64,000 nt of DNA from Sporosarcina sp. FSL K6-1522 (lineage in GTDB: Bacteria; Bacillota; Bacilli; Bacillales_A; Planococcaceae): positions 4,004,501 through 4,068,500 of the forward strand of contig NZ_CP152019.1 of NCBI RefSeq assembly GCF_038622445.1, read 5' to 3'. Numbering within the stretch: the first letter of the stretch is position 1; every line of letters starts with the position of its first letter. The translations under genes and the position numbers were made by a program. The notes below the pieces were generated by a model. The model was not told where the DNA came from. It saw only the letters and a list, made by a program, of their open reading frames with translations, and did not search any database. Below are positions 27,816 to 35,069 of this stretch, in pieces.

Positions 27816-27831
27816 TTGCAAACGTTTTCAA
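27816..27831. promoter_or_regulatory. cre box (CcpA operator) upstream of the TRAP operon
   Basis: The 16-mer TTGCAAACGTTTTCAA matches the WTGNAARCGNWWWCAW consensus at every position. It lies 103-118 bp upstream of the solute-binding protein start, and 66 bp downstream of the stop of the yutG-like gene on the same strand. It suggests that this uptake system answers to carbon catabolite control. Confidence 0.75.
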
Positions 27832-27847
27832 TTTCCGTCAAAAAAAA

Positions 27848-27881
27848 GAGCTGTCGAATAATGCATTTTTCTCGACAACCC
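27848..27881 (-). terminator. Terminator of the yutG-like gene
   Basis: A 10-bp stem (with two G-U pairs) GGGTTGTCGA/TCGACAGCTC is followed on the minus strand by a run of nine or more T residues. It separates the yutG-like gene from the TRAP operon. Confidence 0.85.
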
Positions 27882-27896
27882 TTCATTAAATGCAGG

Positions 27897-28481
27897 TTAA
27901 ATTTGGGCACCTTTTATTTTCGTCTCCGGCATTGTCTCGTCAGGCGCAATGTCTTCAAATGTTTCGCCCGCTTCTTCTAAATCACGTGTTCTGTGCGCAA
28001 TTCTAGATGCTGCACATGCTGCAACGCTTGCAACAAGATCATCTAAGAACGTATGAATACCTTTACCAGTCTTCGTGTCAAGTTCGTTAATAATCCCCGT
28101 TTTATTTTTATCGAGATGGCCAAATGTTGTAACCGCAATGGAACCATATGTAAATACAGCACCGAGTGCAATCGTTTCATCTACGCCAAATAAGCCCTCA
28201 TCTGACTCGACAATTTGTTGAAGTGGTGCTGATAATTTACCTTGTTCCGCAAGCTCATCCAACTCTATACCAACAAGAATCGCATGCTGCAATTCACGTT
28301 TTCGAAGTACCCCTTCAACGGATTCGATACAGTGCGCCATTTCAAGCCCTTTATTATATGGAATTTGCAATTCAAAAACAATCTCAGCAATCGCTTCGAT
28401 TGTGACACCACGCCTTTGCAATGCTGCTTTTGCCGCTTCCGTCACCACTTTAGAATGGACAATCTTATTCTGATCAAACAT
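27897..28481 (-). CDS. yutG: Phosphatidylglycerophosphatase A family protein (YutG-like)
   Basis: A 194-residue protein of the PgpA-like family found in Firmicutes as YutG. It shows LGAVFTYGSIAVTTFGHLDK (about 106-125), where the Gly-rich core is typical, TGKGIHTFLDDLVASVAACAASR with conserved acidic residues, and an extra acidic C-terminal tail. Family members are thought to dephosphorylate phosphatidylglycerophosphate, although the soluble YutG branch is poorly tested. The ATG is preceded by GAGAGGGGCGGAAG. It is monocistronic, divergent from yjcH, and ends in a strong terminator. Confidence 0.8.
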   Translation of the reverse strand: MFDQNKIVHSKVVTEAAKAALQRRGVTIEAIAEIVFELQIPYNKGLEMAHCIESVEGVLRKRELQHAILVGIELDELAEQGKLSAPLQQIVESDEGLFGVDETIALGAVFTYGSIAVTTFGHLDKNKTGIINELDTKTGKGIHTFLDDLVASVAACAASRIAHRTRDLEEAGETFEDIAPDETMPETKIKGAQI

Positions 28482-28589
28482 TTCTCTTCCGCCCCTCTCA
28501 CATTTCTAAATCAATTACGCAACCATTATACCTATACTTTGTAATATGTTACAATTCCATTACACATCTACTTAGAGGAGGTTCTCAAT

Positions 28590-29312
28590 ATGAAGTATGG
28601 AAAAATCGAAGATATTACAATTTACAGCCAAGAACTTGATGAAGAAATGCAATTGTTAATTCACTTACCTCATCAATATTCCCCACTCTATAAATATTCA
28701 GTCCTAATTGCATCTGATGGCAAAGATTATTTCCAATATGGACGCATCGGACGGGTTGTTGATGAATTACGCGATGCCGAAGAAATTGAAGATGTCATTG
28801 TTGTCGGTGTTCCTTATAAAAGTGTCAAAGAACGCAGACGCATGTATCATCCAGATGGCGATCGCCATGAAGCGTATATCCGCTTCCTTGCACACGAACT
28901 CGTTCCTTATATCGACGCCAATTATCCAACCTATCAAGTGGGAGCAGGTAGAGGGCTTATTGGTGACTCATTGGCGGCAACCATTTCACTGCTCGCTGCC
29001 GCTAAATATCCTAATATATTCGGGAAAGTCATCCTTCATTCTCCTTATGTCAACGATTATGTGCTGAAAACCGTGGAAGCTGTAAAAGATCCTTCCTGTT
29101 TTTCCATCTACCATGTAATTGGTGAAGGGGAAAACGAAGTCAAAACAACGGTGGATGGCATACAGGACTTTTTGACGCCAAATCGCTCTTTAAACGATGT
29201 ACTCGAAAGAAAGGGCTTCCCTTATTTCTATGAAGAATTCAAAGGAGACCATACGTGGAAACATTGGCAACCCGATGTTCCGCGGGCAATTCTTATGACG
29301 TACGGTCATTAA
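28590..29312 (+). CDS. yjcH: Putative esterase (YjcH-like)
   Basis: A 240-residue alpha/beta hydrolase of the esterase D/enterochelin-esterase type. The nucleophile elbow GLIGDSLAATISL places the likely catalytic serine at about residue 131, and GDHTWKHWQPDVPRA near the C terminus carries the probable catalytic histidine. The ATG follows AGAGGAGG. It heads the yjcH-yjcG-yjcF order known from Bacillus, 89 bp before yjcG. Its substrate is not known. Confidence 0.87.
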   Translation: MKYGKIEDITIYSQELDEEMQLLIHLPHQYSPLYKYSVLIASDGKDYFQYGRIGRVVDELRDAEEIEDVIVVGVPYKSVKERRRMYHPDGDRHEAYIRFLAHELVPYIDANYPTYQVGAGRGLIGDSLAATISLLAAAKYPNIFGKVILHSPYVNDYVLKTVEAVKDPSCFSIYHVIGEGENEVKTTVDGIQDFLTPNRSLNDVLERKGFPYFYEEFKGDHTWKHWQPDVPRAILMTYGH

Positions 29313-29401
29313 TTCGGACAGAACAGACATTTAACCAGATATTCTGTTATAATCAATTTATTAGGATTATACTAATCATTCTCACGAGGAGGTCTTTCAT
29401 T

Positions 29402-29917
29402 ATGAAATTTGGTATTGTTGCATTCCCTTCAAAAAAACTTCAAGATCTTGCGAACGCTTATCGGAAACGGTACGACCCACATTACGCATTAATTACGCCG
29501 CATATGACGGTTAAAGGCGTATTCGAAGCTAACGATCAAGAGATTAAAGAAGTAGCTAAGGCGATTAAAGAAGTCACAAACAAGCATCAGCCATTTGAGC
29601 TAAACGTGTCAAAGGTAGGCACATTTGCACCTATCACGAACACGATTTACTTTAAAGCAACTCCAAATGAGGAATTACTTGCATTGCATAAAGACCTTAA
29701 TCATAATTTCTTTGGCAAAGAACCCGAGTTTGCCTTTGTCCCACACATTACAATCGCTCAAAAACTGACTTCTGGTGAGCACGATGATATTATCGGCCAA
29801 CTTAAAATGGTCGGTGTCGATCACACTGAAACGATTGACCGCCTTCACCTGCTCTACCAACTTGAAGATGGCTCTTGGACGGTATTTGAAACATTCCGCC
29901 TAGACGAGGATAATTAA
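29402..29917 (+). CDS. yjcG: 2H phosphoesterase (YjcG-like)
   Basis: A 171-residue protein of the 2H phosphoesterase (LigT-like) family, defined by two H-x-T/S motifs: HMTV at residues 34-37 and HITI at 115-118. The ATG at 29402 is chosen because GAGGAGG precedes it at normal spacing; reading frame upstream of that belongs to the end of yjcH. Family members act on cyclic or 2',5'-linked nucleotides. It ends 3 bases before yjcF, so the two are probably cotranslated. The physiological substrate of YjcG is not established. Confidence 0.88.
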   Translation: MKFGIVAFPSKKLQDLANAYRKRYDPHYALITPHMTVKGVFEANDQEIKEVAKAIKEVTNKHQPFELNVSKVGTFAPITNTIYFKATPNEELLALHKDLNHNFFGKEPEFAFVPHITIAQKLTSGEHDDIIGQLKMVGVDHTETIDRLHLLYQLEDGSWTVFETFRLDEDN

Positions 29918-29920
29918 TCA

Positions 29921-30355
29921 TTGTTCACAGTTAAAATTGCGACTTCTGACCATGAACGGGAAAATGCATTTTCTGTCAGAAGGAAAGTATTTGTGGAAGA
30001 ACAAGGTGTACCACTCACGCTTGAACTGGACGAATGGGATAGCACAGCAATCCATTTTGTCGTCTATTCAGACGAAACACCTATTGGTGCAGGTCGCCTT
30101 CGAGAAATCAATGATGGCATTGGTAAAGTCGAACGTGTTTGTGTGTTAGAAGAATATCGTGGAAAACATCTTGGTAATCTAATAATGCAAGCACTTGAAG
30201 AACATGCACAACAGAACAATTTCAAAAAAATCGTTTTAAATGCACAGGTACAGGCAATCATTTTCTATGAAAAGCTTGGTTATTCCATTACTTCACCAGA
30301 ATTTATGGACGCAGACATTCCCCATCGCACGATGGAAAAGCGTATGCAAAACTAA
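29921..30355 (+). CDS. yjcF: GNAT family N-acetyltransferase (YjcF-like)
   Basis: A 144-residue GNAT acetyltransferase. The acetyl-CoA-binding motif A is seen as VERVCVLEEYRGKHLGNLIM with the R/Q-x-x-G-x-G/A pattern in RGKHLG, and IVLNAQVQAIIFYEKLGY forms the C-terminal core. The TTG start lies 10 bases after GAGGA in the end of yjcG. A bidirectional terminator follows at 30379. The acceptor substrate is unknown; some YjcF/ElaA-like proteins occur beside nucleotide phosphoesterases. Confidence 0.87.
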   Translation: MFTVKIATSDHERENAFSVRRKVFVEEQGVPLTLELDEWDSTAIHFVVYSDETPIGAGRLREINDGIGKVERVCVLEEYRGKHLGNLIMQALEEHAQQNNFKKIVLNAQVQAIIFYEKLGYSITSPEFMDADIPHRTMEKRMQN

Positions 30356-30378
30356 AAAACACGTGATCGTAAGGGACA

Positions 30379-30418
30379 AAAAGAGTTCGTTATGCAATTT
30401 GGCATAACGAACTCTTTT
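30379..30418. terminator. Bidirectional terminator between yjcF and a minus-strand gene
   Basis: An approximately 17-bp stem AAAGAGTTCGTTATGC/GCATAACGAACTCTTT with a short loop is flanked by A-rich sequence on one side and TTTT on the other, so it can stop transcription of yjcF and of the gene at 30463-30774. Confidence 0.85.
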
Positions 30419-30462
30419 ATTTCTAAAATGAGCAAGCTTTAACTCGGGATGCCCCTATTGAA

Positions 30463-30774
30463 TCAAGCATATGCATTAATGTTTAGGCCTTTGCCGACTG
30501 CTTGTGAGATTGCAGGTGATAAATTGGCAGGATTCGGATAAATAAATCCTCTGTACGGAAGAGGTGCTGCAATGGCAGCTTTTTCTCTGCCAATTTCTTC
30601 ATCGTCATCTCTTAAAAATGCATCATAAAACGTTTTTGGGGGCGTATCAGAATCATTTAGTTCACGCTGAATACGGTTCACTCGATCAATGTATGTGAAA
30701 CTGTATGCCTCCATATTCATGCGATTTGCATATTGTTGTGATTGAATTGGCTGAATTGGTAATAGATAACCCAT
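30463..30774 (-). CDS. Hypothetical protein in a spore-gene neighbourhood
   Basis: I do not recognise a function for this 103-residue protein. It begins MGYLLPIQPIQSQQYANR and is rich in Asn, Tyr and Pro with no membrane segment or signal peptide; the middle (about 45-70) is acidic. The ATG at 30774 is chosen because AAAGGGG lies 8 bases upstream. It sits directly downstream of spoVIF and the YjcZ-type gene on the same strand, so it may be a spore-associated protein, but this rests on location only. Confidence 0.65.
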   Translation of the reverse strand: MGYLLPIQPIQSQQYANRMNMEAYSFTYIDRVNRIQRELNDSDTPPKTFYDAFLRDDDEEIGREKAAIAAPLPYRGFIYPNPANLSPAISQAVGKGLNINAYA

Positions 30775-30864
30775 TGCTAACACCCCTTTCGATGAATTTT
30801 TTTGACACTTCGTATTAGTATATCTATTCTATCACATTACCAAACACGTTGAAAGACTTTTCTG

Positions 30865-31116
30865 TCAACTACCCAACATATCCTGAATATCTTTTATATT
30901 CACGGCCGTGCCACCCGATACAATTGAACGAACTAACTCGTCTTCTGTATGTTGGGGGACATCCTTTCGAGCCAACTTTCCAACCTTCCGTATAATCTTC
31001 CTCACTTGCCGCTCATCGCTGAAATCCGCAAATTGGATCGCATTCGCTAATGCAAATACCTCTTCCATCGGGACACCTGTTTTTGATTCGATTTTCCGGA
31101 AAAATGAATCATTCAT
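30865..31116 (-). CDS. spoVIF: Stage VI sporulation protein F
   Basis: An 83-residue protein matching SpoVIF (YjcC), recognised by FFRKIESKTGVPMEEVFALA at the N terminus, the RQVRKIIRKVGKLARKDVP segment and a DELVRSIVSGGTAVN C-terminal region. In B. subtilis SpoVIF is needed for correct spore coat assembly through GerE. The ATG follows AAGGAGGA at ideal spacing. It is 16 bp downstream of the small YjcZ-type gene, which suggests one transcript in the mother cell. Confidence 0.88.
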   Translation of the reverse strand: MNDSFFRKIESKTGVPMEEVFALANAIQFADFSDERQVRKIIRKVGKLARKDVPQHTEDELVRSIVSGGTAVNIKDIQDMLGS

Positions 31117-31132
31117 CTGTTATTCCTCCTTC

Positions 31133-31279
31133 TTATACGAAACTTTTGCCCACAATAATGAGCAAGATGAAGAGAACAACTATAAGAACGAATGTTGAGC
31201 CACCGTAATTATTGCCTCTTCCGCCATAACATCCACCGTCAAAGCCACCCCATCCGTAAGGACTACATCCTCCGTACAT
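31133..31279 (-). CDS. YjcZ family sporulation peptide (48 residues)
   Basis: A 48-residue peptide with a Gly/Tyr/Cys-rich N-terminal half (MYGGCSPYGWGGFDGG and more) followed by one hydrophobic segment, LIVVLFILLIIVG. This is the YjcZ/YwzB-type small sporulation protein found in many Bacillales. A strong GGAAGGGGGGA ribosome site lies 6 bases upstream of the ATG. About 25 bp upstream, the minus strand carries CATAGGATA (31305-31313), which fits the CATANNNTA -10 element of sigma-E/K promoters, although no clear -35 is seen. It precedes spoVIF. Confidence 0.85.
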   Translation of the reverse strand: MYGGCSPYGWGGFDGGCYGGRGNNYGGSTFVLIVVLFILLIIVGKSFV

Positions 31280-31347
31280 AAAAAATCCCCCCTTCCTTTC
31301 CCCATATCCTATGCAGATACGAGAAGAAGAAGCGGGGCAAACGTCTA

Positions 31348-31719
31348 TTAGATTTTTCCCTTTGCTTTAAAAATGAGCGAAGCGATAAAGCCAAACAAGA
31401 TTGCCGAGCTAATCCCTGAGCTTGTCACTTCAAACATCCCTGTCAACACACCGATAAAGCCATGCTTTTCTGCCTCCGCCATTGCACCATGTGTCAATGA
31501 ATTACCGAATGACATAATCGGAATTGTTGCACCCGCACCGGCAAAGTCAATAAGTGGCTCGTACAAGCCAAACCCATCTAAGACCGATCCAATGACGACT
31601 AATAAACATAATGTATGTGCCGGCGTTAGTTTGGCAACGTCAAACAATAATTGCCCAACGACACATATCAAGCCGCCTACAATAAATGCTGTCACGAAAA
31701 TTGAAATCATCTGCCCCAC
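31348..31719 (-). CDS. spoVAE: Stage V sporulation protein AE (SpoVAEb type)
   Basis: A 123-residue membrane protein with three to four hydrophobic segments and the SpoVAEb hallmarks [38 protein letters not shown] (about 44-63) and [20 protein letters not shown]. SpoVA proteins form the inner-membrane channel that moves Ca-dipicolinate into the forespore and releases it in germination. It is the last gene of a four-gene set, starting immediately after the spoVAD stop codon. Confidence 0.92.
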   Translation of the reverse strand: MGQMISIFVTAFIVGGLICVVGQLLFDVAKLTPAHTLCLLVVIGSVLDGFGLYEPLIDFAGAGATIPIMSFGNSLTHGAMAEAEKHGFIGVLTGMFEVTSSGISSAILFGFIASLIFKAKGKI

Positions 31720-32721
31720 TCATTTCATCGTTAGTTCAACCGCATGCGCGATACATGGAATTGTATCTCCTTGTTGGAATGACATCGGTGATAGTAATGC
31801 ACCTGTCGCAATCAGGAGAACTCGCTTGTAGTCTCCTGCCATCATTTTTGTATAGATTGTGCTGAAAAATAGTGCCGCCGAGCAGCCTGCACCGCTAGCA
31901 CCTGCAAAAAATAACGGATCCTCTCCATAGAACTCTACACCCGCATCGCGGAAGTTTTCCCCTATATCGATTCCTTGGTTCCCTGCTAATGTTTTATACA
32001 ATTCAAATCCTGTTTTTCCAAGATCACCAGTGATAATGCAATCATAATCACTAGCTACTGTTTGGTGCCCCGATAAGTGACGAGCTAACGTATCTGCTGC
32101 TGCCGGTGCCATTGCCGCCCCCATGTTAAGCGGATCTGTCATGCCAAGATCGACTGGACTGCCGATGGTCGCCCGTTCAATAGATGGAAATCCTTTTTGA
32201 TAGGGAGTCACTACCGCCATTCCTGCCGCCGTAACCGTCCACTGCGCTGTTTCAGGTTTCTGCGCACCATATTCAACAGGATAGCGGAATTGGCGTTCAA
32301 CCGCATTATGTTGACTGGCTGCCCCTGCAATTGCACATGTAGACATCCCCATCTCAGTTAATACTGCCGCCATTAGAAGCGAAGAGACCGAGGTTGCACA
32401 AGCTGAAAACATCCCCAGGTATGGAATTCCTAATGTCGTCGCACTAAAATTCGAAGGTGTCATTTGATTCACAAGATCACCTATCAATAAAACATCCGCA
32501 TCACTTGGCGTAGCATCTACTTTGCTAAGCGCAATCATACAAGCGTCCTCAATCATCTTTGCATGTGCATGTTCGTTTGTCTTTAAACCACAGCGTTCGT
32601 CATCATAGATTTTATCGAATCCTTCTTTAAACGGGCTTTTCTTTTCCACAGGACCTGCCGTTATCCCTGTAGCGGCAATCGATGGCGTTGTATTGAACGT
32701 CAGAAGCCCGCGCGCTACCAT
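31720..32721 (-). CDS. spoVAD: Stage V sporulation protein AD
   Basis: A 333-residue SpoVAD with the thiolase-like fold that binds dipicolinic acid. Visible signs are GITAGPVEKKSPFKEGFDK near the N terminus, the SACATSVSSLLMAAVL region (about 107-122) and a C-terminal GASGAGCSAALFFSTI. The start overlaps the spoVAC stop by 7 bp, typical of coupled spoVA genes. It acts at the outer face of the spore inner membrane as the soluble substrate-binding partner of SpoVAC and SpoVAE. Confidence 0.93.
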   Translation of the reverse strand: MVARGLLTFNTTPSIAATGITAGPVEKKSPFKEGFDKIYDDERCGLKTNEHAHAKMIEDACMIALSKVDATPSDADVLLIGDLVNQMTPSNFSATTLGIPYLGMFSACATSVSSLLMAAVLTEMGMSTCAIAGAASQHNAVERQFRYPVEYGAQKPETAQWTVTAAGMAVVTPYQKGFPSIERATIGSPVDLGMTDPLNMGAAMAPAAADTLARHLSGHQTVASDYDCIITGDLGKTGFELYKTLAGNQGIDIGENFRDAGVEFYGEDPLFFAGASGAGCSAALFFSTIYTKMMAGDYKRVLLIATGALLSPMSFQQGDTIPCIAHAVELTMK

Positions 32722-33170
32722 GATACAACACCAAACTTTACAAGAATTGTTTTAATAAGGGCGACGACAAATGCGGAAAAAACGCCATATAGAATGACCG
32801 AACCTGCAAGTTTAAACATATTGCCGCCAACTCCAAGGACATAGCCTTCCGATTTATGCTCAATTGCAGCCGACACGACCGCATTACTAAATCCTGTGAT
32901 AGGCACCGCCGCACCTGCCCCTCCGAATTGACCAATTTTCTTATAGTAGCCAAAACCCGTTAGTAACATTGCGAAAAAAATCATCGTCGCAACCGTCGGA
33001 TTACTGGCAGTCCGTTCCGTAAAATCAAAATACGTCATATAAAAAACCGAAACAAACTGACCGATGAGACAAATGGTGCCACCTGTTAAAAAAGCAGTCA
33101 ATAGATTGCGTAATAACGGCGTTTTCGGAGAAATTTCTTGTTCGAGTTTTGCATATTTTTTTTCATTCAT
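32715..33170 (-). CDS. spoVAC: Stage V sporulation protein AC
   Basis: A 151-residue membrane protein of the SpoVAC/AEb family with about four hydrophobic segments. FLTGGTICLIGQFVSVFYM, TGFGYYKKIGQFGGAGAAVP and ITGFSNAVVSAAIEHKSEG (about 94-112) are typical. SpoVAC is the mechanosensitive channel-like component for dipicolinate passage. It starts one base after the stop of the YhcN-type lipoprotein gene, so the four genes are tightly packed. Confidence 0.93.
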   Translation of the reverse strand: MNEKKYAKLEQEISPKTPLLRNLLTAFLTGGTICLIGQFVSVFYMTYFDFTERTASNPTVATMIFFAMLLTGFGYYKKIGQFGGAGAAVPITGFSNAVVSAAIEHKSEGYVLGVGGNMFKLAGSVILYGVFSAFVVALIKTILVKFGVVSW

Positions 33171-33587
33171 TTAAGTCTCTTCCTTTAATAGTGATTTCAA
33201 TTTTTTCAACTTCTCATCAAGCTCCTGCGTGTCGCCCTTCTCAATCAACTTAGCCGTTTCCATAAAAATTTTACTATCTGCTGACAATGTTACTTCTAGC
33301 TCTGGATACAGTTGTTCCAGCTCCTTTTTCAATTCCTTCTCAATCTTCTCCTTATGAAATCTTGAAAATGTATCTACGCGTACCCCCATCAATAAGTCTT
33401 TGTCTGTAACTAGGGCGACTGCAGATGTAAGACGCGTATCATTTGCGAATAGCTTCTCTGCCTTTTCAGCATCCGCATTCGCTGGATTATATATCTGCAT
33501 GCCTTTCTCAGAACAACCGGCAAGCAATACAAGCATGCTGATTACTACTAAACATTTCCGAATATGCGTCTCCTCCCTTTTTTTCAC
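33171..33587 (-). CDS. YhcN/YlaJ family sporulation lipoprotein
   Basis: A 138-residue lipoprotein with a basic N terminus, a hydrophobic segment and the lipobox LLAGC. The mature part carries AEKLFANDTRLTSAVALVTDKDLLMGVRVDTF in sequence (about 42-73), the YhcN/YlaJ domain. Such proteins sit in the forespore or spore inner membrane. The GTG start has AGAAAGG 6 bases upstream; a second Shine-Dalgarno-like GGGAGGAG inside the gene has no standard start codon after it. Placement ahead of spoVAC-AD-AE resembles the core of the mobile spoVA2 operon. Confidence 0.87.
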   Translation of the reverse strand: MKKREETHIRKCLVVISMLVLLAGCSEKGMQIYNPANADAEKAEKLFANDTRLTSAVALVTDKDLLMGVRVDTFSRFHKEKIEKELKKELEQLYPELEVTLSADSKIFMETAKLIEKGDTQELDEKLKKLKSLLKEET

Positions 33588-33655
33588 AGTATGCCTTTCT
33601 CGTCTGAACTTTATTCATAACCAGTGCGTCCGCCCTACTCCCTCAAACCTGCGTG

Positions 33656-33664
33656 CATAAAGTA
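33656..33664 (+). promoter_or_regulatory. Candidate sigma-K (or E) promoter of the coat gene
   Basis: CATAAAGTA fits the CATANNNTA -10 element. An AC dinucleotide 17 bp upstream (33637-33638) fits the minimal sigma-K -35. It lies about 30 bp before the CotY/Z start codon, which suits late mother-cell expression. Confidence 0.55.
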
Positions 33665-33693
33665 TAAAGAATTGAAAAAAGGAGGTGAAATCA

Positions 33694-34263
33694 ATGGGAT
33701 GTGGATGTGGAAGAAATGAGAATGTGGCAGATGCACGCCGCCACGAAAATTGTATTTGTGAAGTCGTTCGCGCGATTCGACGGATACAGGATATTCGGGA
33801 TGACCGAGATTGCGATGATTGCAGAACAGATTGCTTCTTAGCTCCACTCGGTAGCCTTGTCAACCCTTCACGTCAACGTGCGAATACACGCGTATTCATG
33901 TTGATGAACGAGGAAGGCGATCCATTCAAAGCAATGTTCAACCCACGTAGAAGACACCATCACCATCATCACAATAGTGGTAACGAACAAAATCATGAAA
34001 AAGACTGTCATAATAGCTGCTTCTCTGTTTTCTTTAGAGTACAAAATGTCTTCGATAACTGCTGTGCAACTTTGCAAGTACTTGAACCACGTAACAGAAG
34101 AGGCGAACGTGTCAACCTCTTCAAGCATGGCAAACTCGATTTTGACGCAATCTGTGAAGTAGAACGTTTTGAGGCAACAGGTTCATGTGTTACAGTTGAC
34201 CTGAAATGCTTCTGTGCTGTTCAATGTATTAAAGATGTTTTTATTGACTGTGACGAAGATTAA
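33694..34263 (+). CDS. CotY/CotZ family spore coat protein
   Basis: A 189-residue cysteine-rich coat protein. It starts MGCGCGRNEN and holds many cysteines in the pattern of CotY/CotZ, for example CICEVVRAI, DRDCDDCRTDCF, NSCFSVFFRVQNVFDNCCAT (about 118-137) and CFCAVQCIKDVF near the end. CotY and CotZ form the disulfide-linked crust at the spore surface. The ATG at 33694 follows GGAGGTGA. A natural run of six histidines after three arginines lies at about residues 87-95. It is divergent from the spoVA operon. Confidence 0.9.
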   Translation: MGCGCGRNENVADARRHENCICEVVRAIRRIQDIRDDRDCDDCRTDCFLAPLGSLVNPSRQRANTRVFMLMNEEGDPFKAMFNPRRRHHHHHHNSGNEQNHEKDCHNSCFSVFFRVQNVFDNCCATLQVLEPRNRRGERVNLFKHGKLDFDAICEVERFEATGSCVTVDLKCFCAVQCIKDVFIDCDED

Positions 34264-34285
34264 TACCCTGCCTGCAATGCTTACT

Positions 34286-34315
34286 CTACCTAATCGGTTC
34301 CCGCTGATTAGGTAG
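34286..34315 (+). terminator. Terminator of the CotY/Z gene
   Basis: A perfect 10-bp stem CTACCTAATC/GATTAGGTAG with a 10-nt loop runs directly into TTTTT on the plus strand, 23 bp after the coat gene's stop. Confidence 0.9.
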
Positions 34316-34320
34316 TTTTT

Positions 34321-34374
34321 ATTTTCGAGCGAGCTCGAAAATAATCCGGACGCAATTACGCCGAAGCGTAATTG
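34321..34374. repeat. Pair of short perfect hairpins
   Basis: Two inverted repeats follow the coat-gene terminator: ATTTTCGAG/CTCGAAAAT at 34321-34342 with a CGAG loop, and CAATTACG/CGTAATTG at 34353-34374 with a CCGAAG loop. They are not needed as terminators for either flanking gene and look like a small palindromic intergenic element. Confidence 0.5.
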
Positions 34375-34399
34375 ATGTTTGATATTTACACAATTGAAA

Positions 34400-34430
34400 A
34401 AGGTAGAACGGCTAATCTCCGTCCTACCTT
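34400..34430 (-). terminator. Terminator of the cotO-like gene
   Basis: On the minus strand AAGGTAGGACGG pairs with CCGTTCTACCTT (one G-U pair) around a 7-nt loop and is followed by TTTC. It lies 6 bp after the cotO-like stop. Confidence 0.75.
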
Positions 34431-34435
34431 CTCCC

Positions 34436-34870
34436 TCATTGCTCATCAAATGGACTACCTCGCCATAAAATTTCTTTGATATGGCTAATATCGATTGCTA
34501 CAAATTCTTTCGTGCCTTCATGTAATTCAACGACAATTGTTTCGCCTTCAATCTTTTCAATCGTACCTGTTAGTGTTTCTTCTGCTAACACAAACTGCAG
34601 AGGCTGATAGACTTGTCGTTGAAATGGTGAGCCTAAGTACAGTACTTTTTTGACTAAAGATGGATTAGCCATTTTTACAGGAGCTACAGCTTCTTGCACG
34701 GTTTCTTCTACAATCTTTGAATCATCATCATTCATAAATCTAAAAATTGACGTGCTTTCCTCATCGCGGATCAATATTTTTGTGTAAACAGGCGGACCTT
34801 GAACGAATAATAACGGCTCGTTTCGCAAAATACTAAGCACATCCTTTTTACAAGTAGTATATGCGCCCAA
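34436..34870 (-). CDS. cotO: CotO-like spore coat protein
   Basis: A 144-residue protein resembling CotO (YjbX). The N-terminal half is variable and acidic; the C-terminal half has LTGTIEKIEGETIVVELHEG and ends with HIKEILWRGSPF, a tail typical of the family. CotO helps encase the outer coat of the spore in B. subtilis. It lies convergent with the CotY/Z gene, matching the cotO-cotZ grouping in Bacillus. The assignment rests mostly on the C-terminal motif and context, so it is likely but not certain. Confidence 0.7.
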   Translation of the reverse strand: MGAYTTCKKDVLSILRNEPLLFVQGPPVYTKILIRDEESTSIFRFMNDDDSKIVEETVQEAVAPVKMANPSLVKKVLYLGSPFQRQVYQPLQFVLAEETLTGTIEKIEGETIVVELHEGTKEFVAIDISHIKEILWRGSPFDEQ

Positions 34871-34901
34871 TGTTTCGATGTTCCACCTGGAATTATCTTA
34901 C

Positions 34902-35020
34902 TATTTTAAGTTAAACTAAAGAATCTTCCTAACAACGCTCGACGCTTACGGCTTCGGCGACCGCTTGTAAGGTACCTTCGCTGGAGAATGGATGAAAATC
35001 ATATGTTCCACCTAATATAA
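34902..35020. repeat. TIR-flanked intergenic repeat, copy A
   Basis: About 119 bp. It shares with three other copies the core CTAACAACGCTCGACGC, a GCTTCGGCGACCGCTTGTAAGG block and GAATGGATGAAAATCATATG. The ends are imperfect inverted repeats of the type TATATWARRTTGAAC. This copy is the most diverged at its left end and lies between the cotO-like gene and mgtE. Confidence 0.8.
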
Positions 35021-35027
35021 CTAAAAA

Positions 35028-35069
35028 AACGGTTTTCACCGGATCTATAGATCACCGATGAAAACCGTT
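35028..35069 (-). terminator. Terminator overlapping the end of mgtE
   Basis: An 11-bp stem AACGGTTTTCA/TGAAAACCGTT, extended by C-G pairs, is followed on the minus strand by TTTTTTT. The mgtE stop codon lies inside the loop side of the hairpin. Confidence 0.87.

Noticed and set aside
28539..28554. TTGTAA-TATG-TTACAA inverted repeat before yjcH
   Set aside because: Arms are only 6 bp in A+T-rich sequence and no known regulator fits; kept as possible chance.
33540..33575. ATT start for the YhcN-type lipoprotein after an internal GGGAGGAG
   Set aside because: The GTG at 33587 has its own AGAAAGG at good spacing and gives a normal lipoprotein signal peptide.
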